This document shows positions 9,495 through 20,641 of a DNA stretch of 64,000 nucleotides, piece by piece. The notes beneath the pieces were generated by a model. It had not been told where the DNA came from, searched no databases, and saw nothing but the letters and a program-made list of their open reading frames with translations. The DNA is from Hydractinia symbiolongicarpus (taxonomy: Eukaryota > Cnidaria > Hydrozoa > Anthoathecata > Hydractiniidae): NCBI RefSeq assembly GCF_029227915.1, contig NC_079886.1:8990001-9054000 (forward strand). The letters run 5' to 3'. The position numbers and the translations under genes were made by a program. Numbering within the stretch: position 1 is the stretch's first letter; every line of letters starts with the position of its first letter.

Positions 9495-11848
9495 TACTAA
9501 CTTTTAGCTTTCAAATCTCGTAATTAATCCTATATATGAACTAAAGATAGAAAGGACATTCGTCATCTGCTATGAGATTATGGGTTTAAATGACATTATT
9601 CGTGCGTAGAAAATTCTATAGGATCAAAGGTACATTTAAAATGATAGATGACTCTCCTCTTCTTCTTTTACACCGTTCCGTCATCAAAAGGGAAAAAGAA
9701 GGTCTGGGAATAACAGAAAAAAGCACTGGGAATGACATAAAAAAGCCCTGAGAAAGAGGTTGGTTAAGGACCTTATTTTTTCGCAAGCATAACGGTCAAC
9801 CACCAAGATGACGTTCAGAGAATAATTTCAGTTTTGTTAAAACAAGAAAACGCTTATATTTATCAATATATTTATTTATATGTATATCCTTTTGCATGTA
9901 AAACTTATTTTTAAATTCTTTAACAGTTGAAAACAAATATACTTTATTTTTACTTTGCTACCATGGAGATAAAAATTTGCTTGGAAAGATGTATATAATT
10001 TCGAAAGTTATGTGGGAGTACAGATAACATCGTACTCGGGGCTCTTCTATGCCTATGATATTCTGTGTCAGAATATCCCTGGGGCGAGGTTGCCGGATTT
10101 TAAAATATGTCAGTGTGTTATAGTTTGTTTGAATAGTTATGTACACAACTCTTGACTTGCGTTCGTGCATTGTGAAAGTCGAGTAAACCGACTGACATAC
10201 AGTACTGTCGAGGTTACTCGAATACCAAGTAACTCGACTGTTTCTTTCGCTCTTTTCCTTAAAATCACCTGTTGAAATGAAATTATTAGATAGCTAGAAA
10301 ATGCTACCCACCTTCGTCTCCAGGTGTTTTGATTTTTATGAGCATATCATAAAGGCAAAAATCCCTGGGATCCCTGGGATCAATGATGCGTGTTACCTTA
10401 AACGATTTACTTGCCTTCCCTTTTTTAATTCTTTTGAATAACTTAAAGTATGGTAAACCCTTTATACTACCTTCCTTACAAGTCCTGCGAACAGGAGAAT
10501 ATAGGAAAATTGTTCAACAAGAACGAGCTATTTTGAGAAAAGAAACTTGATTGTAAGTCCGAGACGATGCGTTGTTACGTAAAATGACATTTACCTAACT
10601 CGAACAAAAGCGCCTTTTATTCTCAGTGAAAGACAATTTAACCGAGGCTTTTATTTTGGATGACTAATGATTCTTAAACGGCGACTAACGAAGCTACATG
10701 AAGTGATCCCATCTACTTAGAAAAAATCTAGGTTGATCAGAAGAAATAGAAAAGAATTATTTCTTTTCGAGGTCCAAAATTCTCAAAACAGAAAAAAGAC
10801 CTGGGAACGAGATAGCACCACGGAGACAAGGATAACAAGGAACAGCGAGAGTTGTAAGAAATGGGTGGAGCATATGTTGTCAAAAACAATAGTTTTTTTT
10901 CCGTTGAACCATGTGCAAATTGTACCAATAATTTATTTGTTCAAAATATGCTCTGTGACAAACCACTCTCGAACATTAAATGTAGTCTGATATAATAAGC
11001 TCATATCAAAATTCTTAGTATCCTGATAAAGCAATAAACCACGTTAGTTTGACGTCCCTCAACCGCACAACATCGCGTGTTTTGCATTATCCCCCGCTGT
11101 TATTCTTTCGTCTTTATACATCGGGCATCAACGCCAACCCACATGGTTGTGAGTTCCCCGAATAGCTTTTTTTGTTTCGTTTTGTTTTTCAATATAACAT
11201 CTGCCTTAACTCCGTGGTTTAAAATCTCAGTTTACTCTTCTCTGATTCGTTTTATGTATAGCTCATTCGTATAGAAGAAGCTTAGCAAGGGGTTTCGTTT
11301 TATAACTTGTCTTTTGGCCGTAGATCTGCCAGCGAATCGGACGAAAACGTTCCCACAGTTGGAGAAATTCTGGGAGAACTGGTTATAAAGAACTAGAATA
11401 AAATAGTAAAGAAATGGAATGAGTTAGCAAACTTAAAAAACAAAAGTCAAAACTAATGGATATTTTGTCTTTCTGTCCGCGAGAAAAGCGACGTGCAACG
11501 GGCACACGAAATAGGGTGTAATTTAAAGACGGGCGAACCCGTGGATATTTCCACGCGTTAACGACTAGTCTATATTAATAATACCCGTATATGTCTGCAT
11601 ATAACGCGAAATGATACCGAAAGTAGCGAGACGCACGTAATGAGGTATAAAAAGGACGGGCAATAGCGTGGATTTTTTTCACGGACTATCGACTATAGTT
11701 CCAGGATAGAATTTTTTGAAATTTTATTTGATCAAAAAAACGTTTGCGTTAGAAGATCACCGTTGTATGTACTTTCAATTTTTTAAAAAAGAAATTTGTA
11801 CTCAAAAATTTTAACCGTTGCATGATGATCAACTTATCAAACTCACTA
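9495..11848. other. Intergenic DNA with scattered repeat pieces
   Basis: No credible gene. A degenerate member of the AACCTCGTCCCCAGG palindromic family lies at about 10031-10095 (right end CCCTGGGGCGAGGTTG). Loose halves occur near 10358-10382 and 10800. A repeat piece ending CCACGCGTTAACGACTAGTC (near 11552) recalls those near 1172 and 11665. Confidence 0.4.
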
Positions 11849-12053
11849 CAATCGTGTGCATAAATATTGGGACAAATGGATTTTTTTACAAAAACTACCC
11901 CCCTCCCTACATTTTACAGACCCCCTCCCCCTTTCTTAATGTTGAAATACCGTTACGGGGTACCTTGGGTCACCAACATTGAGAAATGGGAGGAGGGGTG
12001 TTTTAAAACAAATTTTAGGCTTAATTTGTCCCAATATATTATGCACACGATTG
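11849..12053. mobile_element. Tc1/mariner-like miniature element, TA target duplication
   Basis: CAATCGTGTGCATAAATATT+GGGACAAAT at the left is mirrored by ATTTGTCCCAATATATTATG+CACACGATTG at the right, arms of about 29 bp. TA flanks both ends (11847-11848, 12054-12055). The 205-bp interior has no transposase; the ORF across it is a by-product. End sequence and TA target site point to a Tc1/mariner-type parent. Confidence 0.75.
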
Positions 12054-12488
12054 TAGATAATTTGTTGCACGCGTTTTGCAATTGTTTCTTCTTGTTTTTT
12101 TCGAACAGTTCTTTAATTACTGCTATGGTTTGAACAATTTGATTTTTTAAATGCTTTATTTTTTGTTAAATTAGACCCAACTGATATACTCGGCCCTTCT
12201 CTGTCACAGGGCGTTGTCTACTGTGCAACTCTGACAAATACAGCATTTCGTAACTAGACTCTAGACTCTTGAATTACTCTGACTTATAGTGATTTTTACT
12301 CAGGCGAGTGCCGGAGACAGAGGCTATCGCGAATCTTTGACGCGTTGTAAGATATATATTTCCAACGGCTACAAATCAAAATAAGAAGGTATTTACGAAG
12401 TAAGTAAAGTAAAAATTAAATTATAATCGGCAAAATACAAACGCACCTTGAGCTGAGTAAGCCAGCAACAATATAAATCTCAAATAAA

Positions 12489-12705
12489 CGTCTGCGCCTA
12501 ATAAGTAACATACAATATAAAAAGCAAACAAACGCCTGCGTCCAATAGGTAACATACAATATAAAAAGCAAACAAACGCCTGCGTCCAATAGGTAACATA
12601 CAATATAAAAAGCAAACAAACGCCTGCGTTCAATAAGCAACATGTAATACAAATAGCAAACAAACGCCTGCGCCCAATAGGCAACATACAAGCATAAAAA
12701 GTACT
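12489..12705. repeat. Minisatellite, 44-bp unit, about five copies
   Basis: The unit starts CGCCTGCGTCCAATAGGTAA and continues CATACAATATAAAAAGCAAACAAA. The second and third units are nearly identical and the outer ones diverge. Minus-strand ORFs here merely translate the repeat and are not genes. Confidence 0.85.
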
Positions 12706-13672
12706 TACTAAAAATCACTTCCATCTACAGCCAAACATCGCGTGTCGTACACAAACACACACAAACCTCATATAACGCAAATGACACAGAAGAGAACGGA
12801 ACTTCAATAAAAACTAATGCACCATAAAAAAAATTACAGAAAATATCATGAGAATACATTAATAGTTACGATTTAAAACACAAATGAGTCTTTCGCTATC
12901 TTAAAGAGAAACCATGGCAATGATAGGAAGAGAGCTAGTGTCGACACACAATTGGGCTGAATTGGGCTACCAAACAGTACCACATATGAACCATGTTTGT
13001 CTTTTCCTTAGCCACCAATTGCAACTGAAATTTTGAAATGCTAATTATTTTTTGGCAAAAAAAGGTCTTTACAAAAATGATTAATAACTGCAGCCATTAA
13101 CGTTTTCTTAAGGAGCTGGTCCTGTTCCTCACGAGAAGCTAGCAGGTAGAAAGAAATTAATGATTGCTTATAATTCATATTGTTTGTTTTTTTTGTTTTT
13201 TTTGACGTCTACGTTTTGCCTATTTTTCATTAACCAATCCGTTCAAGTTGTTATTTACATCTTGCACCGTATTGTTTATGATAGAAGGACTGTTTTCCCT
13301 ATAAAATATTCTCATCAATAGTTGTAAGTATATAGCTACTGGGCAGTACTCGAGATGAAATTGTACTTTCTTCTCGGAGATTAACCCATCTTGCTTTATT
13401 GCAAACCTTCATTTAGATTTATGCTATTTTTTCATTTTTTTTTCATTTTTTTTGGGGGGTCGGATATCGCTACAATCTTGGACAAAATACCCACGAAAGC
13501 TCAGAATTTCGTGGAAAATGGTCATACTGACGTCAGCAACAATCCACTCTGAACATTGACATGTTTAAAAATGCGTAAATCTAATATAATCTAATTAAAA
13601 TAACCTACGCAATTAGCTGTCTTGTGTCAACATATTTTGACTAAGATTGCAGCTACCTTATCGGGCAAAAAT
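12706..13672. other. Intergenic DNA, nothing recognised
   Basis: AT-rich with T runs (for example 13430-13455). I see no gene, RNA or repeat boundary that I can support. Confidence 0.4.
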
Positions 13673-13800
13673 TAAGTCATATTGAAAGAGAGCTACTTTG
13701 TTCATCACTAACATACTGCCTGGCGCTGAGTGGGATTCGATCCGCGGTCCCCAGAACTGGGAGCCGCAGACGAACCCACTACACTACGTGCGGCAATATG
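13673..13800 (-). mobile_element. tRNA-derived SINE, head plus start of body
   Basis: On the minus strand the head runs from GCCGCACGTAGTGTAGTGGG (A-box-like TAGTGTAGTGG) to GCGGATCGAATCCCACTC (B-box-like GGATCGAATCC, consensus GGTTCGANTCC). A body of only about 40 bases follows. This is the most complete tRNA-like head of the family in the window. The anticodon arm does not form a clean tRNA, so it is a retroposon rather than a gene. Confidence 0.7.
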
Positions 13801-13837
13801 TTAGTGATGAACTCAGATAGCTTATCCGGATGGTGTG

Positions 13838-14024
13838 TATACATAGGTAAATATTTATCATAGCACATCCGTATTTCATTCTCAACAGAGAATGCTTCAC
13901 CCCGAACAGACCTCTGATCATGACGGGCTAGTAAAATGCGTGTAAGTCATATTGAAGAAGAACTACTTTGTTCATCACTAACATACTGCCTGCAGTGAGC
14001 GGGATTCGATCCGCGGTCCCCAGA
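13838..14024 (-). mobile_element. tRNA-derived SINE, truncated head with full body
   Basis: Same family as 13673-13800 and 3156-3333: B-box side of the head (GCGGATCGAATCCCGCTC) followed on the minus strand by the body through to CTATGATAAATATTTACC. It forms an inverted pair with the body copy at 14040-14150. Confidence 0.7.
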
Positions 14025-14039
14025 AAAACAGAACTTTTT

Positions 14040-14150
14040 AATATGACTTACACGCATTATACTAGCCCGTCATGATCAGAGGTCTGGTCGGGGTGAAGCA
14101 TTCTCTGTTGAGAATGAAATACGGATGTGCTATGATAAATATTCACCTAT
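14040..14150 (+). mobile_element. SINE body copy in opposite orientation
   Basis: ATATGACTTACACGCATTAT through GATAAATATTCACCTAT is the body of the preceding SINE copies, here on the plus strand and without a tRNA head. With 13838-13962 it makes a near-perfect inverted repeat of roughly 100-bp arms. Confidence 0.7.
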
Positions 14151-15042
14151 AAAAATTAAGTCACTTGAAAAAAATTTAGTCACTTTTCCTCTACTTTTTT
14201 TCCCCGATAAGTTATTCTTTAATCTTACGAACCTGAAAAAAAAAAAAAATGGCGTAACGTAAACTTTAAAATGACAAAAAAAACCGTTAAAGATGTGTAA
14301 AATTGTTTAATGAAGGCATAAAAAGACCAAAATAAATTTCGAACTATTAATAAGGATTTTTTCCCTAACCACCTGTTGAGCGACGAGTCGTCATGACAAC
14401 AAGCGTGCAATCATACTTTCATTTGGTCTACCAATTGGGCCTTCCTCCTCCGGCCCAAATAGAACTAAGGGTCGGGGTCTCAAACGCCCCCCAAATTGAA
14501 TTGCCAAGCTTATGAATTTTATTGGACTTGATAATGTCAATCTATTTTGAGGTTCAAACTTTTGTTTAAAATGGACACCAAAATTCTGTTATGAACTCAA
14601 AACTGAAAACAAAACTGTTATGAACTATCGTGGCTCATCGGGAACGGAGAGAAAAGCAATTTTAAAGCCGTGGGGACGTGCTGACTGGTTATGTTGTATT
14701 TATAATTGCGTCCTACTTGGTTTAAAATTTCCTCGGTCGACGGTAAAAATAACTATTCGTGGAGTAAAGAATCGGTAAAAATAACATCGCGTTTTTTTTC
14801 TGGTGCCTAAATATTTCGTATGTCCTTTAATACGTCCTTTGGCTTCGCAACATAGACTACTATCGCTACAACAAATTCAGTTTCGTTATTTTGCGATGTA
14901 TAATTTTTTTGAAACCCAAAAACAGATGATTATCTCTCTTGGAACGGTATATGAAGGTTCAATACAGCAAATTTATATTACATAAAATAATTTTAAAAAT
15001 TAGATCAAACCTCCCGTTAAAAAACAAATAATTCGGGGTAAA
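14151..15042. other. Intergenic DNA, nothing recognised
   Basis: AT-rich; the short ORFs have no family features. No RNA gene or repeat boundary seen. Confidence 0.4.
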
Positions 15043-15125
15043 CGTGTCTTCGTACCCAGGGATTATTTCCGTTTTGATATGTCTAATATCAAAAAGGCAA
15101 AAATCCCTGGGTACGAGGGTGGGGG
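15043..15125. mobile_element. Palindromic miniature element, AACCTCGTCCCCAGG-related
   Basis: CGTGTCTTCGTACCCAGGGA+TTATTTCCGTTTTGATAT is mirrored by ATATCAAAAAGGCAAAAATC+CCTGGGTACGAGGGTG. It shares the CCCAGGGA core with the family, but with TACCC in place of TCCCC. Confidence 0.6.
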
Positions 15126-15268
15126 TAAACGTTTTCTTTGACATTGGAAAAGTAGTCCGACACTCAATTCAGAAACACAGTCTTCACAAATATTTTTATC
15201 TTAATAATAAAGAATAATAAATTTTAGAAAAAATAATTTTATTAGGTTTAATGTAAATGCAAGTGAAG

Positions 15269-15474
15269 TACCGTAAATGCTTGATTTAGTGCCCTCACCT
15301 CCCGATTTTATTTTTATCACAAAAGGCGTTGCTTACTTGAGTTTGTTGATTTTAAATAGGGGCGTTTATATGAATTTGAACTTGCATAGCTAAAGCTACC
15401 CAAAATTCATGTGTTTGTTTCACAAAAAGCGCCCTCCTCGACCAGGCGTAAACATTTGGGAAATATTTACGGTA
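15269..15474. mobile_element. Miniature element with TACCGTAAATG ends
   Basis: Begins TACCGTAAATGCTTGA and ends AAATATTTACGGTA, with GCGCCC/GGGCGT-type internal pieces. A related motif (CTACCGTAAATGACGAATTA+GGCG) lies near 32804. The ends mirror each other over about 11 bp. No ORF inside. Confidence 0.5.
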
Positions 15475-18387
15475 AAGTTACAAGTTTTTAAGGCGTTTCC
15501 TTATGTTGAAATACTTCTAAAATCCCTCGGAGGTTTAAGCTACGAAGGGTGGAGAGTCTTTTTTAAATTAAAAAAAAACACATAATTCAGGAGGGTGACT
15601 TTGTAAAAACGAATTTACTATATACGTGCTCATGCAAATACTTTTTGAGGAAAGTTACCATAGCTGCTTATCCGGTCATAGGCGCTTAATCAGATATCAT
15701 AATGGAAAGTATTTGAACTATCTCTATTATTATAGCCATTGTCCGTCTGTCTGTTTGTAACGGTGTTAACCACGTACGGATTGCAATATAGTTTCATCAA
15801 CTTTGCTGTGACGGTCAAGCCCCCGTGGTTTTCTACGGGCTATGTTTTTAACGGTGTTAACCAGACTTAAAAACCTTAAAGTTGAAAAAACAATCGATCG
15901 TGTGGCTGGTAAAATCCCATGGATTGTATACAACATAACGAATAGTGTCATAATATTAGCTGTTGCCTGTCTGTCGGCTAAAACTGGGTGATAATAAAAC
16001 ACGTCCGAAATCTTCAAGCTACAAAAACAAATGCGATATAGTTTTGACGGGTCTGCTGTGACGTCCGAATTCCCGTGGATAACCTCCAAAAGCGACTAGT
16101 GTAGAATATTAATGTTTTTAAGCATGGCCATATCTTTTATTCTACTTCGAACAAGTTGTGTTTCAAATGTTCTACGCTAATTGACGCAATTATTTTTGTA
16201 ATCGTAAAATATCCGTACTACGTGACAAGCGTTTAGAGGAATGCCACCATGTCTGCGACAAAATCAACTCCGTTGAACCACAAACGTTTCGTTGCGTCAC
16301 CAGGAAAACGCGTCAAAAAAAGGACGGATGTGTAATAAATTTAGAGTTAACCTTTGTCCAGATTCGTTAAACTATAAATATGGAAATTTACCCTGGGACT
16401 CTTTGTTTACTGTACAAAAATTACGAATTTTCATTGTCGCGGTTTTTCTCTTTACCAGAACTTTTAATCTTTCTATATTAAGGATTTTCTATTGTGAACA
16501 ACCAAGAAGTCTTTGGGAAGAATACTAAGTATATTCTGAAATTCATTGCATAACGTTGCCATGATAAGGGAATTTTATTTAGAACAAAACGCGTATTTCT
16601 AAATCAGTACATATCTTCAGAAAAACATCGTTAAAACAAAATTCCCGGATGCTACCAAAGTCGATTATTTAAGTAACTTTGCTTATTGTTTTTTGTATAA
16701 GAACGTTTATTGTTTCAATTCGGAAATCAAAGAATTAATATGTCACGAAAGACTATAAACTGCAGACGAAATGAATTTTTAAGTAATTATTTCTTTTGTC
16801 AGCACATTCTTTGACAACCCCGATAAAATGACATCAAATACAAACTTGACAACTGCGAACAAAGACGAAGTCACATTCTTAGCATGCGAACTGTGGTTAA
16901 AATTGAGCAATTAAGTGGTCGTTCACGAGACCTTTGTTTTTATTCTTGTTCTGAACAATTCTTCGGTGGTTCTTTATATGCTTTAACAAATAAGGCACTT
17001 GAAACTCGCAAATTTCAGCTTGTTTTGCTTTCGAGAAACTTTGCAAAGATTTTCCTGGATTCAGCACTGAATACAAACATTTTTTTATTCTTTAACAAAC
17101 AAATCTCATTGGACAAAAATATTAAAAGAAGGAAAAGAGACCACTTTGAGTATTATTTGCTTAAATGCAAGAAAAATAATTTTGTATTGATAACATGAGA
17201 CTCAAATCCTACAAAGAACGAAAGCAACTGGTGAAACAAAAACCAACCTGATGTGAATTAAGTAAAAGACGACAAAAGAGGGGAATATGGAAACAACCGT
17301 AGTTTTTCGTGACTATTCTTGTTTTAAAACTTACGTGAGTTTTAAAAAATATTTTTACAAAAATCTCAAAACTTACTTCGGATTTTTTCGTTAACGGCTG
17401 CGCTGCACGGATCTACTGTTGTTGTTGTTTATCTACTGTTGAAAAGCTATTTCTTTGCGCTTTTATGTAAGGGACTTAGCCGTACTCTCTCACACGTGCA
17501 CGGCCTACAACCTCCACATGTCCTCGTCAGTGGACAGTGTTTACGAACGGTTTAATTTTGCTTGGTGCACTACCTATCAAAAAAAGGAAGAACTTGATCT
17601 TTCTAAGTGATAGGCAACAGGCAGCAAGTAAGAAACAGTCCAGCCTATAAGATACAGAATCTTTAGCAATATTGAACCTCAGTCAATAAATAAAATCGTA
17701 TATTCTTCTTACATGTTTTTAAACTGAAAGTCTTTCGAATTGTGTGGGTTGATGGATAAACTTAGCACTCATTTCTCGTGTAAACAGTAATAATTGGGTT
17801 TTGTTTTTAAATGGTAAAGAATCTCTATTGCTGCGAAGTACTAAGATTTTTGAATCGTGTTGTATATCCCTTGACTGAATCGTAAAAAACAATACGTGTT
17901 CTTTATACTTTACTTCGCACATTTTGTGACGATCGTTTTGTTGCAACAAAATGTTTGACATCTTGCCTCTTGTTAAGCGTTCAATGAAATCAATTTCACG
18001 TGAATACGTAGCAGATAATACACAAATATAGAAACACGTTGTCATGTGTGGTGAAAAGACAGAAAAGTAGCGCAGGACTTGTTTATGCTAGTCTGTTTTT
18101 CAGTACCCCGATTAGATCAGGAAATTAGATAATTCTAGCCAAGAAATAAATGTTAGGATAATTCTACTTCCTACTGCTGTATATCTAAAGAGGTTCTGAA
18201 GTCCAGTTTCGGAATTACACAATTATCATAAAAACTGACAAGGAAGATCACAATAAATAATAAATATTTTAAGTGCCTCCTGTCAACTTCTTTAAACGTC
18301 AGCAAATTTTCTAACCTTATTTTCACAGCCTTTATGACTAATCAAAAATTCGGAAGCGGTGGAATTGCAGTCCTGTAACAGCAGCAC
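15475..18387. other. Intergenic DNA; short ORFs of unknown worth
   Basis: Two stretches near 15760-15840 and 16000-16085 resemble each other (ATATAGTTT followed by GCTGTGACGTC/GGTCAA and CCCGTGG), so an old repeat is present. ORFs at 16884-17198 (+) and 17719-18045 (-) have no recognisable domain and no supporting context; I do not call them genes. The small ORF at 16249 is listed separately. Confidence 0.35.
16249..16335 (+). CDS. 28-codon basic ORF with a strong start context (uncertain)
   Basis: The ATG lies in GCCACCATGTCTGCG, an unusually good animal initiation context for this AT-rich region. The 28 codons give a Lys/Arg-rich peptide with an internal ASPGKRVKKR stretch, ending in TAA. 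A GT at GATGTGTAATAA just before the stop could be a splice donor, which would make this a first coding exon, but I found no convincing downstream exon. I do not recognise it. Confidence 0.2.
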   Translation: MSATKSTPLNHKRFVASPGKRVKKRTDV

Positions 18388-18482
18388 TCAACCTCGTTCC
18401 CAGGACATTTGCCTTGTTGATGAAGTTGATGCCACTTCTTACTAACGGCTTAGAAGCCAAAAGAGCCTGGGGATGAGGTTGA
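18388..18482. mobile_element. Palindromic miniature element (AACCTCGTCCCCAGG family)
   Basis: TCAACCTCGTTCCCAGGACA at the left, GCCTGGGGATGAGGTTGA at the right. The interior (TTTGCCTTGTTGATGAAGTT ... TACTAACGGCTTAG) matches the copy at 2001-2110. Confidence 0.7.
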
Positions 18483-18943
18483 GCAGGTCTAGACAAGGAG
18501 GACTGGTGATGAGCATCGCAGATACCGTAAATAAGTTTTATCTCAAGTGAAGAAAAATTTGTTTACTCACATCTTTAAGTGGCGGGAATCAAAAGTTGAT
18601 TTTATGCTGCGCCGTTTTTGTTTTGGTGTAAAGCGCACCCCTATCGGTGACACTTTAGAACTGACCAGTATATTTTGAGGTTTTCAGCCAGCTGGCCAGA
18701 CTTAAATGCCACGAGGGACATAAAGAACATGAGATAAAAAGATGATTTAACTTTCCATTTCTAGCTAAATGCTATTGTTAGCTAGCTATATACATTTATA
18801 AGTGACGGCAAAATATTTCTTATATACAACCTAAATTGCCCTTTGTCTTTTTTCTCTGGTATTAGGGTAGCAGAATAAGGACAAAAGTGTCTCTTGTGTG
18901 ATCTGAGTGTTCAAACCGCCCAGATTTTCTTGTTCTTCTTAAT

Positions 18944-19006
18944 AGACCTTTTCATAAATTATTGCGCAATAGTATGCCTCGTATTAAAAACGAGACAAGC
19001 GGTGCT
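18944..19006 (+). repeat. Left terminal inverted repeat of the transposon
   Basis: 63 bp, starting AGACCTTTTCATAAATTATTGCG and ending AAACGAGACAAGCGGTGCT. The outer and inner blocks match the right end, and the middle about 20 bp have diverged. Confidence 0.85.
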
Positions 19007-19025
19007 AAACTTTTTTGTAAACAAA

Positions 19026-20549
19026 ATGTCGGAGGGGAATACGAAGAAAAAACATAAAAGATCTCAAGGAAAGCAATGTGCTGCCTGGGGATGCAATAAT
19101 CGTAGCCTGGTTGAATTTGAAAATGAATTAATATCTTCAACCATAAGTTTTTTTAAATTTCCGAAAGATTCAGAAACAAGGAAAGTGTGGTGCAGCCGAA
19201 TTAAACGTATTGATGGACAAGACAACTTTAGAGTAACCAGCCATACTGTGCTGTGCGAAAAACACTTTGCAAAAAGTGATATAATAAAAGCCCCTGGAGG
19301 GACACGCCGCAGATTGAGAGATGGAGCCAAACCTACACTATTTGAAAATGTGGAGGATTTTAGCAAAAGAAAAGCTCCTGTTAACAGACCATCTCCTCGA
19401 AAAAAATTTAGAGAAACATCCACTCTAATTCCTGATGAGACTGATATAGGGGATGATTCCACTGAATTTGTAGCTGAGCCAGACTTTATTATGAGGGAGG
19501 AACCAGACGCAATTTTTTTGTCAAAAGAAGTTGAAAAGCTTACAGAAGAAAAAAAGAGTTTGTGTAAAGAGATAGAAATGTTGAAACACAAACTCATGTA
19601 AAAAATTTCTACAGTTAAAATAAAATTTGTCGAAAATGTTTTGTCATCTGATGCATCATGTAAACATTACACTGGCATACCAAACATCGAAGTGTTTAAA
19701 GAATTATTAATTTTTTTAAACCCAGGACAAAATGGAGAAAATGTTATTCTTTACAATAATCAAGATGTCAAAGGTTTTAGTGATAGAGGTAGACCACGTA
19801 CGCTGTCCCCTCTTGAAAGTTTTTTATTGACCCTTGTTAGAATGCGAAGAAACTTTGATGTTTGCCATTTATCATATTTGTTTGAAGTGTCTGAAGGTAC
19901 TGTAACAAATACTTTTCAAACGTGGGTAAATTATATGTATGTTAAGCTCGGAACAATATGCATTTGGCCTTCCCGCAGTCAAGTTCAAGAAAATATGCCA
20001 GCTAGTATGAAAGAAAGATTTGCAAACGTACGATGCATTATAGATTGTGTAGAGTTTAAAATTGCAGTGCCTTCATCTTTATATTTACACAAAATGATGT
20101 ACTCAGAATACAAAAGTCACACCACCGTTAAAGTACTTGTTGGCATTGCTCCTGGTGGAGGTTTCACATTTATATCGAGTGCCTACCCCGGTAGCATCTC
20201 AGATAAAGATATTGTTGTCAAAAGTGGTTTATTATTTCCAGAACTTTGGCAGGCAGGAGATGCTATTATGGCTGATCGAGGTTTTTTGATAGAGGACTAT
20301 GTAAAACCTCTTGGTGTGGAATTAATTATGCCATCATTTTTGAAAGGACGCGAGCAATTTTCAGAGTCTGAAGTAGTCAAAAGTCAACAAATAGCATCAG
20401 AAAGAATTCATGTGGAAAGAATGATTCAACGACTCAAATGTTTTCGAATATTCGATCGAGTTATTCCAGTAAACATGTTGAACTCCCTGAATCAAATTAT
20501 TTCGGTATGTGGTATTCTCACAAATTTTCAAGACCCTATTTTAAAGTAA
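19026..20549 (+). pseudogene. THAP-domain + DDE transposase, one in-frame stop
   Basis: The start is the ATG at 19026; an upstream in-frame ATG at 18894 lies outside the transposon. The first part (191 codons) has a THAP zinc finger (Cys-x4-Cys ... FFKFP ... Trp ... Cys-x2-His, residues about 19-80) for binding the transposon ends, an acidic linker, and a Lys/Glu coiled coil ending in LKHKLM. A TAA stop follows at 19599-19601. The same frame then runs open to 20549 with a helix-turn-helix region (RPRTLSPLESFLLTLVRMRR) and a DDE_4 nuclease: Asp in CIIDC (near 20043), Asp in MADRGF (near 20274), Glu in HVERM (near 20415), spaced 76 and 46 residues. Because the frame is kept across the stop, I infer one 507-residue protein with a single nonsense change. 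Two separate proteins or stop readthrough are alternatives. Confidence 0.8.
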
Positions 20550-20641
20550 ACAAACAACTTTAGACTGAAGCAATGTTTTAAATCAAAAATATTTACAAAA
20601 AGAGTGATATATATACATTACAAATATATACAGGTCTTATT

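Noticed and set aside
12416-12724. Two overlapping minus-strand ORFs with repeated Cys/Arg/Tyr-rich units
   Set aside because: They only translate the 44-bp minisatellite.
17719-18045. 108-codon minus-strand ORF
   Set aside because: No motif, no splice context or poly(A) signal that I can support.
18894-19025. Upstream in-frame ATG extending the THAP protein by 44 residues
   Set aside because: It lies outside the transposon's left end (18944); the extension crosses the inverted repeat and is hydrophobic and unlike THAP proteins. The ATG at 19026 is the natural start.
19064-19597. 177-codon ORF antisense to the THAP gene
   Set aside because: Exact shadow of the THAP coding frame on the other strand; Ser/Leu/Phe-rich with no domain.
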